64,000 nucleotides of DNA from Lentisphaerota bacterium (GTDB lineage Bacteria; Verrucomicrobiota; Lentisphaeria; Oligosphaerales; JABHEG01). Numbering within the stretch: position 1 is the stretch's first letter; each line of letters begins with the position of its first letter. This document shows positions 33,146-41,809 of the stretch, piece by piece. Location of the stretch: positions 119,685 through 183,684 of the forward strand of contig JABHEG010000217.1 of assembly GCA_018676675.1 (NCBI GenBank), read 5' to 3'. Made by a program: the position numbers and the translations under genes. The notes beneath the pieces are model-generated. The model saw only the letters and a program-made list of their open reading frames with translations, did not search any database and was not told the origin of the DNA.

Positions 33146-35446
33146 ATGACCATTCGTCGCAAACTGATTCTGATGTTGACGGGCTGGCTTGTCCTGATTC
33201 TGGCTTTCCTCGTCGCGTTCGTGGTTGGCTTCAACCGTGTCGGCAACGTGCGCCTGGCAATTCGCGTGGCGGAGAAGGCCCGGCTCGAGATTCTCCTGCA
33301 GTCCCGGGCATTGGCTGAATTCGTGGCAGCCCGGCAGAACGATGACCAGATGGCCGAAGACGAGATCGCGGAGCAGTTGCGGGACCACATGAGCGAGATC
33401 AGTGCGTCGTTGGCTCAGCTTGCGGACGGTGGAGCGGGGGCGGCTTTGGGCGATCTGGCCCCGGTGCAGGGCATCCAGAGCTTGCGGGAGGCGGAAGACA
33501 CCTGGCTCCTTGTCCGCGATGCTCTCGAGTCGGTGCTTGGAGGGCGCTCGGTGATCCGAAACTGTGAGTTTGTGCGCGACAGTTCTATCCGTCTGTCCAA
33601 TACCATGTCCGAGACGGTAGATCTTCTGGATCGGGCTTACGTGCGGGATGCCGCTCGGGCCCGACGTATGCTGTGGGCCGCGGCCTTGGCCGCGATCGTG
33701 CTGACTCTGGGGGCTTTCGTGCTGCTGTACGCGCGGCTTTTCCGACCGCTCAGAGCCGCTGTGAGCCAGCTCAAGCTGATGAGCAGCGGGGAGCTCTCGC
33801 TCGAGGCCCAGATGCCCTATGATGGCCGGGATGAGTTCGGCGAGCTCAGCCGCCACTTCAATCTGCTTGTGGATCGTATGCGCGTTGCGGATCAAACGAA
33901 GGATCGCTTCCTCGCATCCATGAGCCATGAGATTCGGACTCCTCTGAATGGTGTGATCGGGTTCCTGGGGAACCTGCGGGAGACGCCACTCAACGAGCAA
34001 CAGAACCAGTACGTGCGGATCATTGATTCCAGCGCTCGGGCTCTGCTACGCGTGATCAACGAGATTCTGGATTTCTCCAAACTGACCGCCGGGAAAATGT
34101 CGCTTGAAATCGTTGCGTTCGATCTGAAGAAATTGGCCCAGGATCTGGTTGCGGTGACTCGACAGACGGCCAAAGGAAAGAGCCTGCGTGTTCGCCTTGA
34201 TCTGGACTTGGAGCAAGAGCTCGTTGTGCGTGGTGACCCGACCCGCTTGCGGCAGGTTCTCGACAATCTGCTGAGCAACGCGGTGAAGTTCACTGAAGGC
34301 GGGGAGGTCTGCCTCTCCGTCATGGTCAGGCCGTCTGCGGAGGATGCGAGCGGCGTCAAGCTGTTGATCTCTGTGACGGATACGGGGATCGGGATTCCCC
34401 TCGGGCAGCAGGAACGCCTGTTCGAAGCGTTTGCTCAGGCGGAAACGAGCACGACCCGCAAGTACGGCGGAACCGGGCTGGGCCTCTGCATCGCCGCGAA
34501 TCTGGTCAAACTTATGGGCGGCGCCCTTCGAGTCGAGAGCCAGGAAGGGGTGGGCTCCCGCTTCTTCTTCGAGCTTGAGACAACGGTCGCCCCGCCTGAG
34601 GAGCAGGTTCAGCTGTCCGAGCACCACACGATCCGTCTGCCCCGCCGCGCGTTGAAGAAGTTCTGGGCCTTGCTGGTGGACGACACGCCCACCAACCTCT
34701 TCCTCATGGAGACGATTTGTCAGAGCATCGGTCTCCCCTATGCGACGGCGGTCAATGGCCAGGAAGCCGTCGACAAGGTCAAGGAATCCAGGTTTGACAT
34801 CATTTTCATGGACATCCAGATGCCGATAATGGATGGGTACACGGCGATCAGGGAGATTCGCAGGCTTGAGAGCGCCGCAACGACCGAGATCATTGCCTTG
34901 ACCGCATCGGCTATGCAGGATGACGTCGAGCGTGCTCTCGGAGCCGGTTCCACCGGTTTCATGGCCAAACCGTTTGAGCGGAGCCACCTCCTTTTGTGCA
35001 TTGCGGAACATCTTGGCATCGAGGTGGAGCGTGAGCTTCGTCCCAGTGACGAACGGCACGAAACTCAGGAGCAGCTCGAAGTCCGGAGAATGTACGACTT
35101 CATGCGGGAGCAGTACCAAATCTCCCTGGGTGAGATCAAGCTTGTCCTGGCGCAGTCTGTGGCGGACTGGCGGCCGCAGCTTGATGATCTGATCGTCTAT
35201 GCCAAGAAGAGAAACTGGGAGGCCATCCGGCCGACTATGCATCGGCTGAAGGGGCAGCTTGGGGCGATTGGTCTAGGCCGTTTCGCCGACGTGTGTCACG
35301 AAGTGACGACGTCAATCAAGGACGAGAAGACGGATCATCTGTTGGAGTTGATGACGGAGTTTGTCGGGGAGTTGCGGAAGATTTTCCGGGCGGCTGAGCA
35401 GGACATCACGCTGGAGTTTCCATCGCCGGAACCTGAGGGCCAGTAA
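33146..35446 (+). CDS. Hybrid sensor histidine kinase (TM-HAMP-HisKA-HATPase-REC-HPt)
   Basis: 766 aa. Two membrane helices (about 8-29 and 174-198) flank a roughly 145-residue extracytoplasmic helical sensor. A HAMP linker follows, then HisKA with phospho-acceptor H261 in MSHEIRTPLNGVIG. The HATPase has N, G1 and G2 boxes (DNLLSNAVKF, DTGIGIP, GGTGLGLCI). The receiver domain has phospho-acceptor D556 in IIFMDIQMPIMDGY, and the C-terminal HPt has H699 in MHRLKGQLGAIGL. All residues of a complete His-Asp-His relay are present and should hand phosphate to an unlinked response regulator. Translation starts 6 bases after panC ends, an unusual place for a sensor kinase. Confidence 0.93.
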   Translation: MTIRRKLILMLTGWLVLILAFLVAFVVGFNRVGNVRLAIRVAEKARLEILLQSRALAEFVAARQNDDQMAEDEIAEQLRDHMSEISASLAQLADGGAGAALGDLAPVQGIQSLREAEDTWLLVRDALESVLGGRSVIRNCEFVRDSSIRLSNTMSETVDLLDRAYVRDAARARRMLWAAALAAIVLTLGAFVLLYARLFRPLRAAVSQLKLMSSGELSLEAQMPYDGRDEFGELSRHFNLLVDRMRVADQTKDRFLASMSHEIRTPLNGVIGFLGNLRETPLNEQQNQYVRIIDSSARALLRVINEILDFSKLTAGKMSLEIVAFDLKKLAQDLVAVTRQTAKGKSLRVRLDLDLEQELVVRGDPTRLRQVLDNLLSNAVKFTEGGEVCLSVMVRPSAEDASGVKLLISVTDTGIGIPLGQQERLFEAFAQAETSTTRKYGGTGLGLCIAANLVKLMGGALRVESQEGVGSRFFFELETTVAPPEEQVQLSEHHTIRLPRRALKKFWALLVDDTPTNLFLMETICQSIGLPYATAVNGQEAVDKVKESRFDIIFMDIQMPIMDGYTAIREIRRLESAATTEIIALTASAMQDDVERALGAGSTGFMAKPFERSHLLLCIAEHLGIEVERELRPSDERHETQEQLEVRRMYDFMREQYQISLGEIKLVLAQSVADWRPQLDDLIVYAKKRNWEAIRPTMHRLKGQLGAIGLGRFADVCHEVTTSIKDEKTDHLLELMTEFVGELRKIFRAAEQDITLEFPSPEPEGQ

Positions 35447-35566
35447 GGTCGACTCGAGGGGGGAGCTGAGGGGCAGCGAATCGATCCTCAGAGGGTTGCG
35501 CCCCCGTTGCAGGATGATCTCGACCGTTTTACGCACACACGAATCTTCTCAAGACGGGGAGTCAGA

Positions 35567-36712
35567 ATGAGCACTGGATATTCGACAGAATTGCAGACGG
35601 TCTGCAGCGGGTACGACCGACAGACATGCTGGGTGCAGACTCGAGCTGCTGTCATGCCGAACGGTGGGGCTGTGATCACCACCCAGAAGCTGAGGTTGAC
35701 CGGATCCGATATCTTCTACGCGATCCACAGCATGCACTCCGAGGACAACGGACGGACCTGGTCCATCCCAGTCGAGCAGGAAGCCTTTGCGCCCCGTCCC
35801 TGGGAGGATGGCGCCTATTTCTATGTCTCTGATTTCTGGCCCAAATGGCACGCCGCCAGTGGAACGCTGTTGGGGACGGGACACACTCCGCTCTACAAGG
35901 ATGACGAGCTGGCTTCAGGGCCGTATCCGAGGTCTTCCGCATACAGTGTCTATGACGCTGACGCACGCGTTTGGCGGCCGTGGTGTTCGCTGGCGCTGCC
36001 TGAGGGGGCGTTCTACAACAGCGGCTCGGGCTGCGTTCAGCGTGTGGATCTCCCCAACGGCGACATCCTTCTGCCGATCTATTTCCGCACCGAAGAGGCG
36101 AGCTTGGACCCATGGCACCATTGCTCAAGTGTGGCCGTGCTCCGCTGTACGTTTGATGGAGAAACGCTCTGCTGTGTCGGGCATGGCAACAGCTTGAGCG
36201 TCTCTGAACCACGGGGCCTCGGCGAGCCCTCCATCGCGGCATTCGCAGACCGATTTTTCCTTGCCCTCCGCAATGACGTGCGCGGCTATGTTGCAGTCAG
36301 TGATGACGGGCTGTACTTCAGTGACCCCATTCCCTGGTGTTTTGATGATGGCGAGGAGCTCGGCAACTACAACACGCAGCAGCATTGGGTCACGCACAGC
36401 GACACGCTGTTTCTGGTCTACACGCGCCGCGGAGCCGACAATGACCATGTCTTCCGGCACCGAGCCCCGCTCTTCATGGCTGAAGTGAATCCGGAGACGT
36501 TGCGGGTAGAACGGGCGACGGAGCGCATTGTCGTGCCTGAGCGCGGGGCTCGACTGGGCAACTTCGGAACGGTGGACGTCTCTCCGGAGGAGGCCTGGGT
36601 CGTTGTTTCGGAGTGGATGCAGACGAATCCTCCGAACCCGCATGACTGCACCGTCTGTGAACGGTACGGCAGCGACAATGCCATCTTCATCAGCCGAATA
36701 CGCTGGCAGTAG
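35567..36712 (+). CDS. Sialidase-like (BNR propeller) protein, apparently cytoplasmic
   Basis: 381 aa, beta-propeller of the sialidase superfamily: HSEDNGRTWS-type Asp-box elements (MHSEDNGRTWSIPVEQE and VSDDGLYFSDPIPW) and FLVYTRRGADNDHVFRHRAP near the C-terminus. No signal peptide is seen, so it may act inside the cell on imported glycans or be a non-enzymatic propeller. Start 35567 follows GACGGGGAG. The next gene, on the same strand 46 bases on, encodes a toroid protein that also lacks a signal; both may belong to one catabolic unit. Confidence 0.75.
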   Translation: MSTGYSTELQTVCSGYDRQTCWVQTRAAVMPNGGAVITTQKLRLTGSDIFYAIHSMHSEDNGRTWSIPVEQEAFAPRPWEDGAYFYVSDFWPKWHAASGTLLGTGHTPLYKDDELASGPYPRSSAYSVYDADARVWRPWCSLALPEGAFYNSGSGCVQRVDLPNGDILLPIYFRTEEASLDPWHHCSSVAVLRCTFDGETLCCVGHGNSLSVSEPRGLGEPSIAAFADRFFLALRNDVRGYVAVSDDGLYFSDPIPWCFDDGEELGNYNTQQHWVTHSDTLFLVYTRRGADNDHVFRHRAPLFMAEVNPETLRVERATERIVVPERGARLGNFGTVDVSPEEAWVVVSEWMQTNPPNPHDCTVCERYGSDNAIFISRIRWQ

Positions 36713-36758
36713 GCTGAGCGGCTCTCCAGCGACGCCATCTGCATTGGGAAGGACCGCC

Positions 36759-39014
36759 ATGTCTGGTATCTCGCACGCAGACTACGTCCGCACACTGTCT
36801 CCCTGGATCAATGCGGCCCGGCCCTATTTGTACCGTTTGCCTGAAGCCCCCGAGCGCATGTGTTACGGCCTCGGAAACCACGGGCATTGGGCGCTGCAGG
36901 CCAACAATACGGCGCTCAGTGCGTTCGCCGTTCTTGCCGTCGATCCTGCCACGGATCCTGTGCTCACAGGGATGAGCCGTGATGAACTGCTGGCGACGGC
37001 CCTGGGGATGCTCCGTTTTGCCCTCCACAGCCACCACGCGGGTGACGGAGGCACTACAGACGGTGACAGCTGGGGACATTCCTGGATCAGCGCTCTTTGT
37101 CTCGAGCGCGTCATGCATGCGGTGGAAGCACTCGATGCTCACCTGACCGACCAGGACCGCGATATGCTTCGTCGCATGTTGATCTCGGAGAGCAACTGGC
37201 TCATGGACCACTACGAGATCGTGGCGGGGGAGGTCAAGAACAACAAGCCCGAGAGCAATATGTGGAACGGAGCCCTCCTGCACCGAACGGCGTTGCTGTA
37301 CCCGGACGCCCAACGGGCTGACGAGTACGGCGAGAAGGGGACACAGTTCCTGGTCAACGCGACCTCGATTCCGTCAGACGCGGGCTCTGCAGCTCTGATC
37401 GAGGGACGCCCGGTGAGCGAGTGGCATGTTGGGGCGAACTTCTTCGAGTCCTATGCCTGCAACCACCATGGGTACATGAATGTCGGCTACATCGTGATCA
37501 CCCTCTCCAATGCGGCGATGCTGCACTTCTCGTATCGAAATCTAGGGGTCGAGGCCCCGGAGGCCCTCTATCATCATCTTCAGGATGTTTGGCCGTTGGT
37601 CAAGACGTGCACGTTCCCGGATGGCCGTCTGATGCGGATTGGCGGCGATACCCGTGTGCGCTACTGCTACTGCCAGGATTACTGCATCCCGGTTTGGCTG
37701 ATGATGCGCGACCGCTACGGGGATGCGGATTGCGAGGCCTTCGAGAGCGGATGGCTCAAGCAGGTCAGCGCCGAAATGGCGGCGAACGACGATGGCACAT
37801 TCATGGGCGAACGGCTTCGCTGCATGGAGGATGTGTCGCCGCTCTACTTCACCCGGCTCGAGGGGGACAAAGCCGTGACCCTTTCCATGGGGGCCTATTG
37901 GCGCCGGCGCTATGCGGAGTTCGCAGATGTTCCCGTGGCCTCCGAGCAGCCTGAAGCCCTGGAACAGTGGGAAGACGACTACCATGGAGCCACCATGGTC
38001 AAGGGACCACGGCGGGCAGCCAGCTGGATTTGGTGCGCCGCTGAGAGGCCGCAGGGGTTGTGCCTGCCACCGGACGCCAGTGACATGGCGGAGTGGCGCA
38101 CCAATCTCGCCGGTCGTGTCGCGGGGGCAGGGCTCGCCAATACGCCTGTGGTCGAGTCTCACAATCACCGACTCTTTCCCGGGGGATTCGCGAACTGTGG
38201 CACATTCCGAACGCGAGCTGAAGGGCACTTTGCCGAGGGTGAAATGCCTCAGGATGTGGCTCGCACCTGTGTCGCCTTCGCAGCCTTGCCTGACGGCCGT
38301 ACGGTTGTCGGGCTCCAACGTGCGACGGCTCTGAACCGGGCTTTCTTGCGCGAGGTGAAGGGGATGCTCTTGCAGATCCCCAACGACATCTTCAACGGCA
38401 AGACCCGGCGCTATTTCTCCGGCAAGGGAGTGGTCGATGTGGCGGGCTGCGATGGCGTGTGTGAGACACTTGAGCTGTCCTCCTGGATGAACATTGACGA
38501 TCGGATGGGGGTTGTGGCTCTCCACGGTGGTGAGAGTCTGCTTGTGCACCGTCCCGGGAAGCGACAGATCGCCATCAAGTCGGGGCAGTGGTACGCGCAT
38601 GCAACCTACGGTGATGCGGAAGCGGCCCTCTATGCAGACGAGATCTGCCTCGGAAAGTGTCATCACTCTGAACTCGCATCCTACGATGCCGGAACTGCGT
38701 TGTTTGATATCGGCTTCGCCTTACTGCCGGACACCGGGCATGAGGAGACGCGTGTCTGGCGGGAACAGGCCGACGCATTGGACATTCGTCCCTGTCCGGA
38801 TGATGATGATGTCCGCTGCGTGATCGTTCCCGGTGTGGATGGGCAGGTCTATGCCGTTGCCGCGAATTTCTCGGACGCATCGTCGGAGTTGCTCATCACC
38901 GGCTGCGGGGACGATCCTGCCATGCGTCTAACGGATGGTCGGTCGGTGGCAGCTCAGGACGACAGCATACGGCTCGAACTTCCTCCCGTAACGTGTGAGG
39001 TGTTTCGGCTCTGA
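36759..39014 (+). CDS. Alpha/alpha-toroid protein with C-terminal beta domain (lyase/hydrolase-like)
   Basis: 751 aa. The N-terminal half is rich in helices with His/Trp/Asn-rich loops (GNHGHWALQANNTALSAFAV, GDSWGHSWISALCLERVM, NNKPESNMWNGALLHR, NHHGYMNVGYIVITLSN) like heparinase or ulvan-lyase toroids. The C-terminal half is beta-rich (FLREVKGMLLQIPNDIFNGK, SWMNIDDRMGVVALHGGES). It is probably polysaccharide-degrading, but no catalytic set can be named and no signal peptide is present. ATG 36759 has GGGAAGGA upstream. The longer frame starting within the sialidase gene was rejected. Confidence 0.65.
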   Translation: MSGISHADYVRTLSPWINAARPYLYRLPEAPERMCYGLGNHGHWALQANNTALSAFAVLAVDPATDPVLTGMSRDELLATALGMLRFALHSHHAGDGGTTDGDSWGHSWISALCLERVMHAVEALDAHLTDQDRDMLRRMLISESNWLMDHYEIVAGEVKNNKPESNMWNGALLHRTALLYPDAQRADEYGEKGTQFLVNATSIPSDAGSAALIEGRPVSEWHVGANFFESYACNHHGYMNVGYIVITLSNAAMLHFSYRNLGVEAPEALYHHLQDVWPLVKTCTFPDGRLMRIGGDTRVRYCYCQDYCIPVWLMMRDRYGDADCEAFESGWLKQVSAEMAANDDGTFMGERLRCMEDVSPLYFTRLEGDKAVTLSMGAYWRRRYAEFADVPVASEQPEALEQWEDDYHGATMVKGPRRAASWIWCAAERPQGLCLPPDASDMAEWRTNLAGRVAGAGLANTPVVESHNHRLFPGGFANCGTFRTRAEGHFAEGEMPQDVARTCVAFAALPDGRTVVGLQRATALNRAFLREVKGMLLQIPNDIFNGKTRRYFSGKGVVDVAGCDGVCETLELSSWMNIDDRMGVVALHGGESLLVHRPGKRQIAIKSGQWYAHATYGDAEAALYADEICLGKCHHSELASYDAGTALFDIGFALLPDTGHEETRVWREQADALDIRPCPDDDDVRCVIVPGVDGQVYAVAANFSDASSELLITGCGDDPAMRLTDGRSVAAQDDSIRLELPPVTCEVFRL

Positions 39015-39159
39015 CATCCCGTCTGCGGGGATTGGGCGGCCTCGGAGTTTGTTGGTTCTTTGAAGAAAACGTCACCCCACCCGCGCAGTTTGGCGCATTA
39101 CTCCGTCTTTACTATTGAAACGCCGACATGTCGAAGGCGTTCTGACGGAGGAGAGCGCA

Positions 39160-40431
39160 ATGCCGATGTTCATGTATACGGCGATGGATGGGACGGGCCA
39201 TGAGACCAAAGGTACGGTCGAGGCCTCAAGCGACCAGGATGCCCAGCGACTCATCAAGGAGTTGGGGCTCTTTCCCACTTCGGTAGCAGAGCGCAAGCAA
39301 GTCGCCCCTCGCCGTCGAGGGGGTGCGTCGGGAGGAACGCCCGGGAACCGGGGTTGGCTGGGGCAGGTTCTCGCGGGAGGGATGCCACGGATTCCGCGCA
39401 AATCTCTCGCCGTGGTGACCCGGCAGCTGGCCACGATGATCGATGCCGGCATGCCGTTGGTTCGGGCGTTGCGTTTCCTGGGCAAGCAGGCGACGGATGC
39501 GGGCACGTGCCAGGTTGTGTCCGATCTGGCGAGCCGGATCGAGGAGGGGCAGACGTTTTCTGAAGCACTGGCGGCACATCCGCGTTCATTCTCCAACCTC
39601 TACGTCAACATGGCACGAGCAGGTGAAGCCTCCGGTTCACTCGAGGGCGTTCTTTCTCGTCAGGCAACCTACCTGGAGAAGAACAAGCGCATCCGCAAGA
39701 AGGTCCGTGCCGCTCTGACGTACCCCATTTCCGTGTGTGTGATCGCGATGGCGATCACATCGGGTCTGATGATCTTCATCGTGCCCAAGTTTGCTCAGAT
39801 CTTCCGCGAGATGTTGGGGAACAAGCCTCTTCCGGGCCTGACGCGCGGCGTTCTGGCAGTGAGCGAGTTCATGATGGAGAGAACGGTTGTCGCCGGCGCC
39901 CTCGTGGTGGCGGTCATCATGGTGGTGCAGTTTGCCCGGCGGACAACGGTTGGTGCTCAGGTGCAGGATGCCGCCCTTCTGCGTCTGCCGGCTTTCGGGC
40001 CGTTGATCCGGGCCTCCGCAAGCGCCCAGTTCTGCAGGCTGCTGGGGACGCTCCTGGGGTCTGGTGTCCCGATCCTGAACGCGCTCCAGATTGTCGGAAA
40101 CACGGTCAGCAACCGGAGTGTGGCCAGTCGCCTTTCAGGGCTTCAGGACGCCGTTCGTGAAGGCGACAAGATGAGTCGTTGCCTGGCCCATGCTGGTGTG
40201 TTCCCGCCCATGCTGGTTGGGATGATCGAGGTTGGCGAAGAGACTGGGGCTCTACCTGAGCTACTGGAGCGAACCGCCTTCGCCTACGAAGAGGAGGTGG
40301 ACAACGCCGTGGATGCGCTCACCTCGCTGATTGAGCCGGCCATGATTGTCTTCCTTGCGGGTGTCGTGGGGACCATCGTCGTGGCTCTGTTCATGCCGCT
40401 CATCGTACTGATCTCCAACATCAGTATGTAG
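39160..40431 (+). CDS. gspF: Type II secretion / type IV pilus inner-membrane platform protein (GspF/PilC family)
   Basis: 423 aa. An N-terminal segment (MFMYTAMDGTGHETKGTVEA) is typical of the family. Two T2SF domains follow, each with a helical bundle and membrane spans. The first has RKSLAVVTRQLATMIDAGMPLVRAL and VRAALTYPISVCVIAMAIT; the second has FCRLLGTLLGSGVPILNAL and MIEVGEETGALPELLERTA. It ends in the last span (VFLAGVVGTIVVALFMPLI). It anchors the pseudopilus assembly ATPase. No other secretion genes adjoin it; pseudopilin genes lie 9 kb downstream. GGAGGAG just upstream of 39160 sets the start. Confidence 0.9.
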   Translation: MPMFMYTAMDGTGHETKGTVEASSDQDAQRLIKELGLFPTSVAERKQVAPRRRGGASGGTPGNRGWLGQVLAGGMPRIPRKSLAVVTRQLATMIDAGMPLVRALRFLGKQATDAGTCQVVSDLASRIEEGQTFSEALAAHPRSFSNLYVNMARAGEASGSLEGVLSRQATYLEKNKRIRKKVRAALTYPISVCVIAMAITSGLMIFIVPKFAQIFREMLGNKPLPGLTRGVLAVSEFMMERTVVAGALVVAVIMVVQFARRTTVGAQVQDAALLRLPAFGPLIRASASAQFCRLLGTLLGSGVPILNALQIVGNTVSNRSVASRLSGLQDAVREGDKMSRCLAHAGVFPPMLVGMIEVGEETGALPELLERTAFAYEEEVDNAVDALTSLIEPAMIVFLAGVVGTIVVALFMPLIVLISNISM

Positions 40432-40559
40432 CAATCGCGGGTGCGTCCGACGCCTGAGCGTTTGATCCACCTGCTATATTAACAATGGGGACCTCGGAAG
40501 ATGGCAACTTTGGGGACGCGCAACGTACGTCCCTCGGTGATGGAAAGGAGGCCCGCGCC

Positions 40560-41162
40560 GTGGCGCCACTGAAGATTCGGGAAACGACCCTGCACGCGTT
40601 GGCTGGGGATGTGAACGCGTTCGAGGAACTGGTGCGTGTCTACGCGGACGTCGTCTACGCGCAGGCTTACGTCATTCTGAACAGCCATCCCGAGAGCGAG
40701 GATGTCGTTCAGGATGCCTTTTTGAAGGCTTACACGTTTCGGAGTACGGTCAAGAAGCCGGAGAGCTTCAAGGCGTGGCTGCTCAGCATCACCCGGAATC
40801 TCGCCAGAGACGCGGTCCGGCGCCGGCGCGAGCATCTCCCCCTTGGGGGCGCACCCGAGCTTGCCGCTGCAGCGCCCGTGAGGCATCCCACGTGGGGATT
40901 GGAGCAGGCCGAACGCCGTGAGATGCTCCTCAAGGCACTCGTTCAGCTTCCCCGGAGGCATCAGGAGGCGGTTTCGCTGCGGTACTTAGAGCATCTGGAC
41001 CATCGCTCTATCGAGAGGCGGATGGGCATCAGCAACGGTGCGTTGCGGGGGCTTCTCAACCGTGGTCTGGCGGGGTTGCGCCGTCGTCTTGGAGCTCCCG
41101 GACCGGCACGAGGCAGTGGTGTTCACCGAACAGACACAGGCATGGCTGATCAAACCTCATGA
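40560..41162 (+). CDS. ECF-type RNA polymerase sigma factor
   Basis: 200 aa from GTG 40560, chosen because AGGAGG (40546-40551) is 8 bases upstream. Region 2 is clear: FEELVRVYADVVYAQAYVIL, then SEDVVQDAFLKAY and FKAWLLSITRNLARDAVRRR. Region 4 follows after a proline/alanine linker: LPRRHQEAVSLRYLEHLDHRSIERRMGIS with a helix-turn-helix ending LNRGLAGLRRRL. The stop overlaps the start of a membrane zinc-finger protein by 4 bases, the classic sigma/anti-sigma arrangement. Target genes are unknown. Confidence 0.9.
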   Translation: MAPLKIRETTLHALAGDVNAFEELVRVYADVVYAQAYVILNSHPESEDVVQDAFLKAYTFRSTVKKPESFKAWLLSITRNLARDAVRRRREHLPLGGAPELAAAAPVRHPTWGLEQAERREMLLKALVQLPRRHQEAVSLRYLEHLDHRSIERRMGISNGALRGLLNRGLAGLRRRLGAPGPARGSGVHRTDTGMADQTS

Positions 41163-41755
41163 GCACCGGAATACACAACGCAATATCCGGCTGGCTTCTG
41201 GCTTCGGCGCGGGGAGAACTGACTGCGGCTCAGCGGTCGCTTCTGGCGGAGCACATGACATTCTGCCCGACCTGCCGTGACCTGGCGAGCGATGCGGAAC
41301 TCCTGGAAGACGTCTGTGACACGTTGACCCCGTCTCCTCCTCGTGGCGGCGAGTTTGTCGAGCGAGTCGCCGAACGGTTTCGGGAGACAGTGCAACCGCT
41401 GCCTGAGCTGCAACCGCTGGCCCGGAGACCTCGGTGGCGCAGCGGCTGGCATGCGGCCCTGGGGCTCGCCGTGGCCGGGCTGCTTGCCGTGCGATGCGTT
41501 GACTCGAAGGAGCTCTACGACGGACTGTCGCCCAGCGGAATTGTCTCGGTGATCTGGCAGTTCGGACTGCGTGCGCCGGACTACAGAGGGGTCGTTCAGC
41601 CCGGGGAGTTTCTTGGGAGCAAGACGACCATGCTCGCGGCCATGCACGCGCTGACATCGCTCTGCGTCGACTTCCTATTGTGGACGGTGCTTCTGTTGAT
41701 GCTGGCCGGGGCGCTGCTGCACATGTGCCGCCGGCGTTGCCGACAGCCCGTTTGA
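41159..41755 (+). CDS. Putative membrane anti-sigma factor (zf-HC2 type)
   Basis: 198 aa. The N-terminal cytoplasmic domain has the zinc-binding anti-sigma motif HMTFCPTCRD (HxxxCxxC) in a helical context (GELTAAQRSLLAEHM). One membrane helix near 97-115 (WHAALGLAVAGLLAVRC) and a second near 170-188 (FLLWTVLLLMLAGALLHMC) flank an extracytoplasmic segment of about 55 residues. It overlaps the sigma gene by ATGA, so it probably sequesters that sigma factor. Confidence 0.82.
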   Translation: MSTGIHNAISGWLLASARGELTAAQRSLLAEHMTFCPTCRDLASDAELLEDVCDTLTPSPPRGGEFVERVAERFRETVQPLPELQPLARRPRWRSGWHAALGLAVAGLLAVRCVDSKELYDGLSPSGIVSVIWQFGLRAPDYRGVVQPGEFLGSKTTMLAAMHALTSLCVDFLLWTVLLLMLAGALLHMCRRRCRQPV

Positions 41756-41809
41756 GAGAGAGGGCGCCGCTTCTGCACGCGTGCCCAACGGGAGTAGCGG
41801 AAGGGATCC

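Noticed and set aside
34046..35242. 398-codon minus-strand frame within the hybrid kinase
   Set aside because: Antisense to invariant kinase and receiver motifs.
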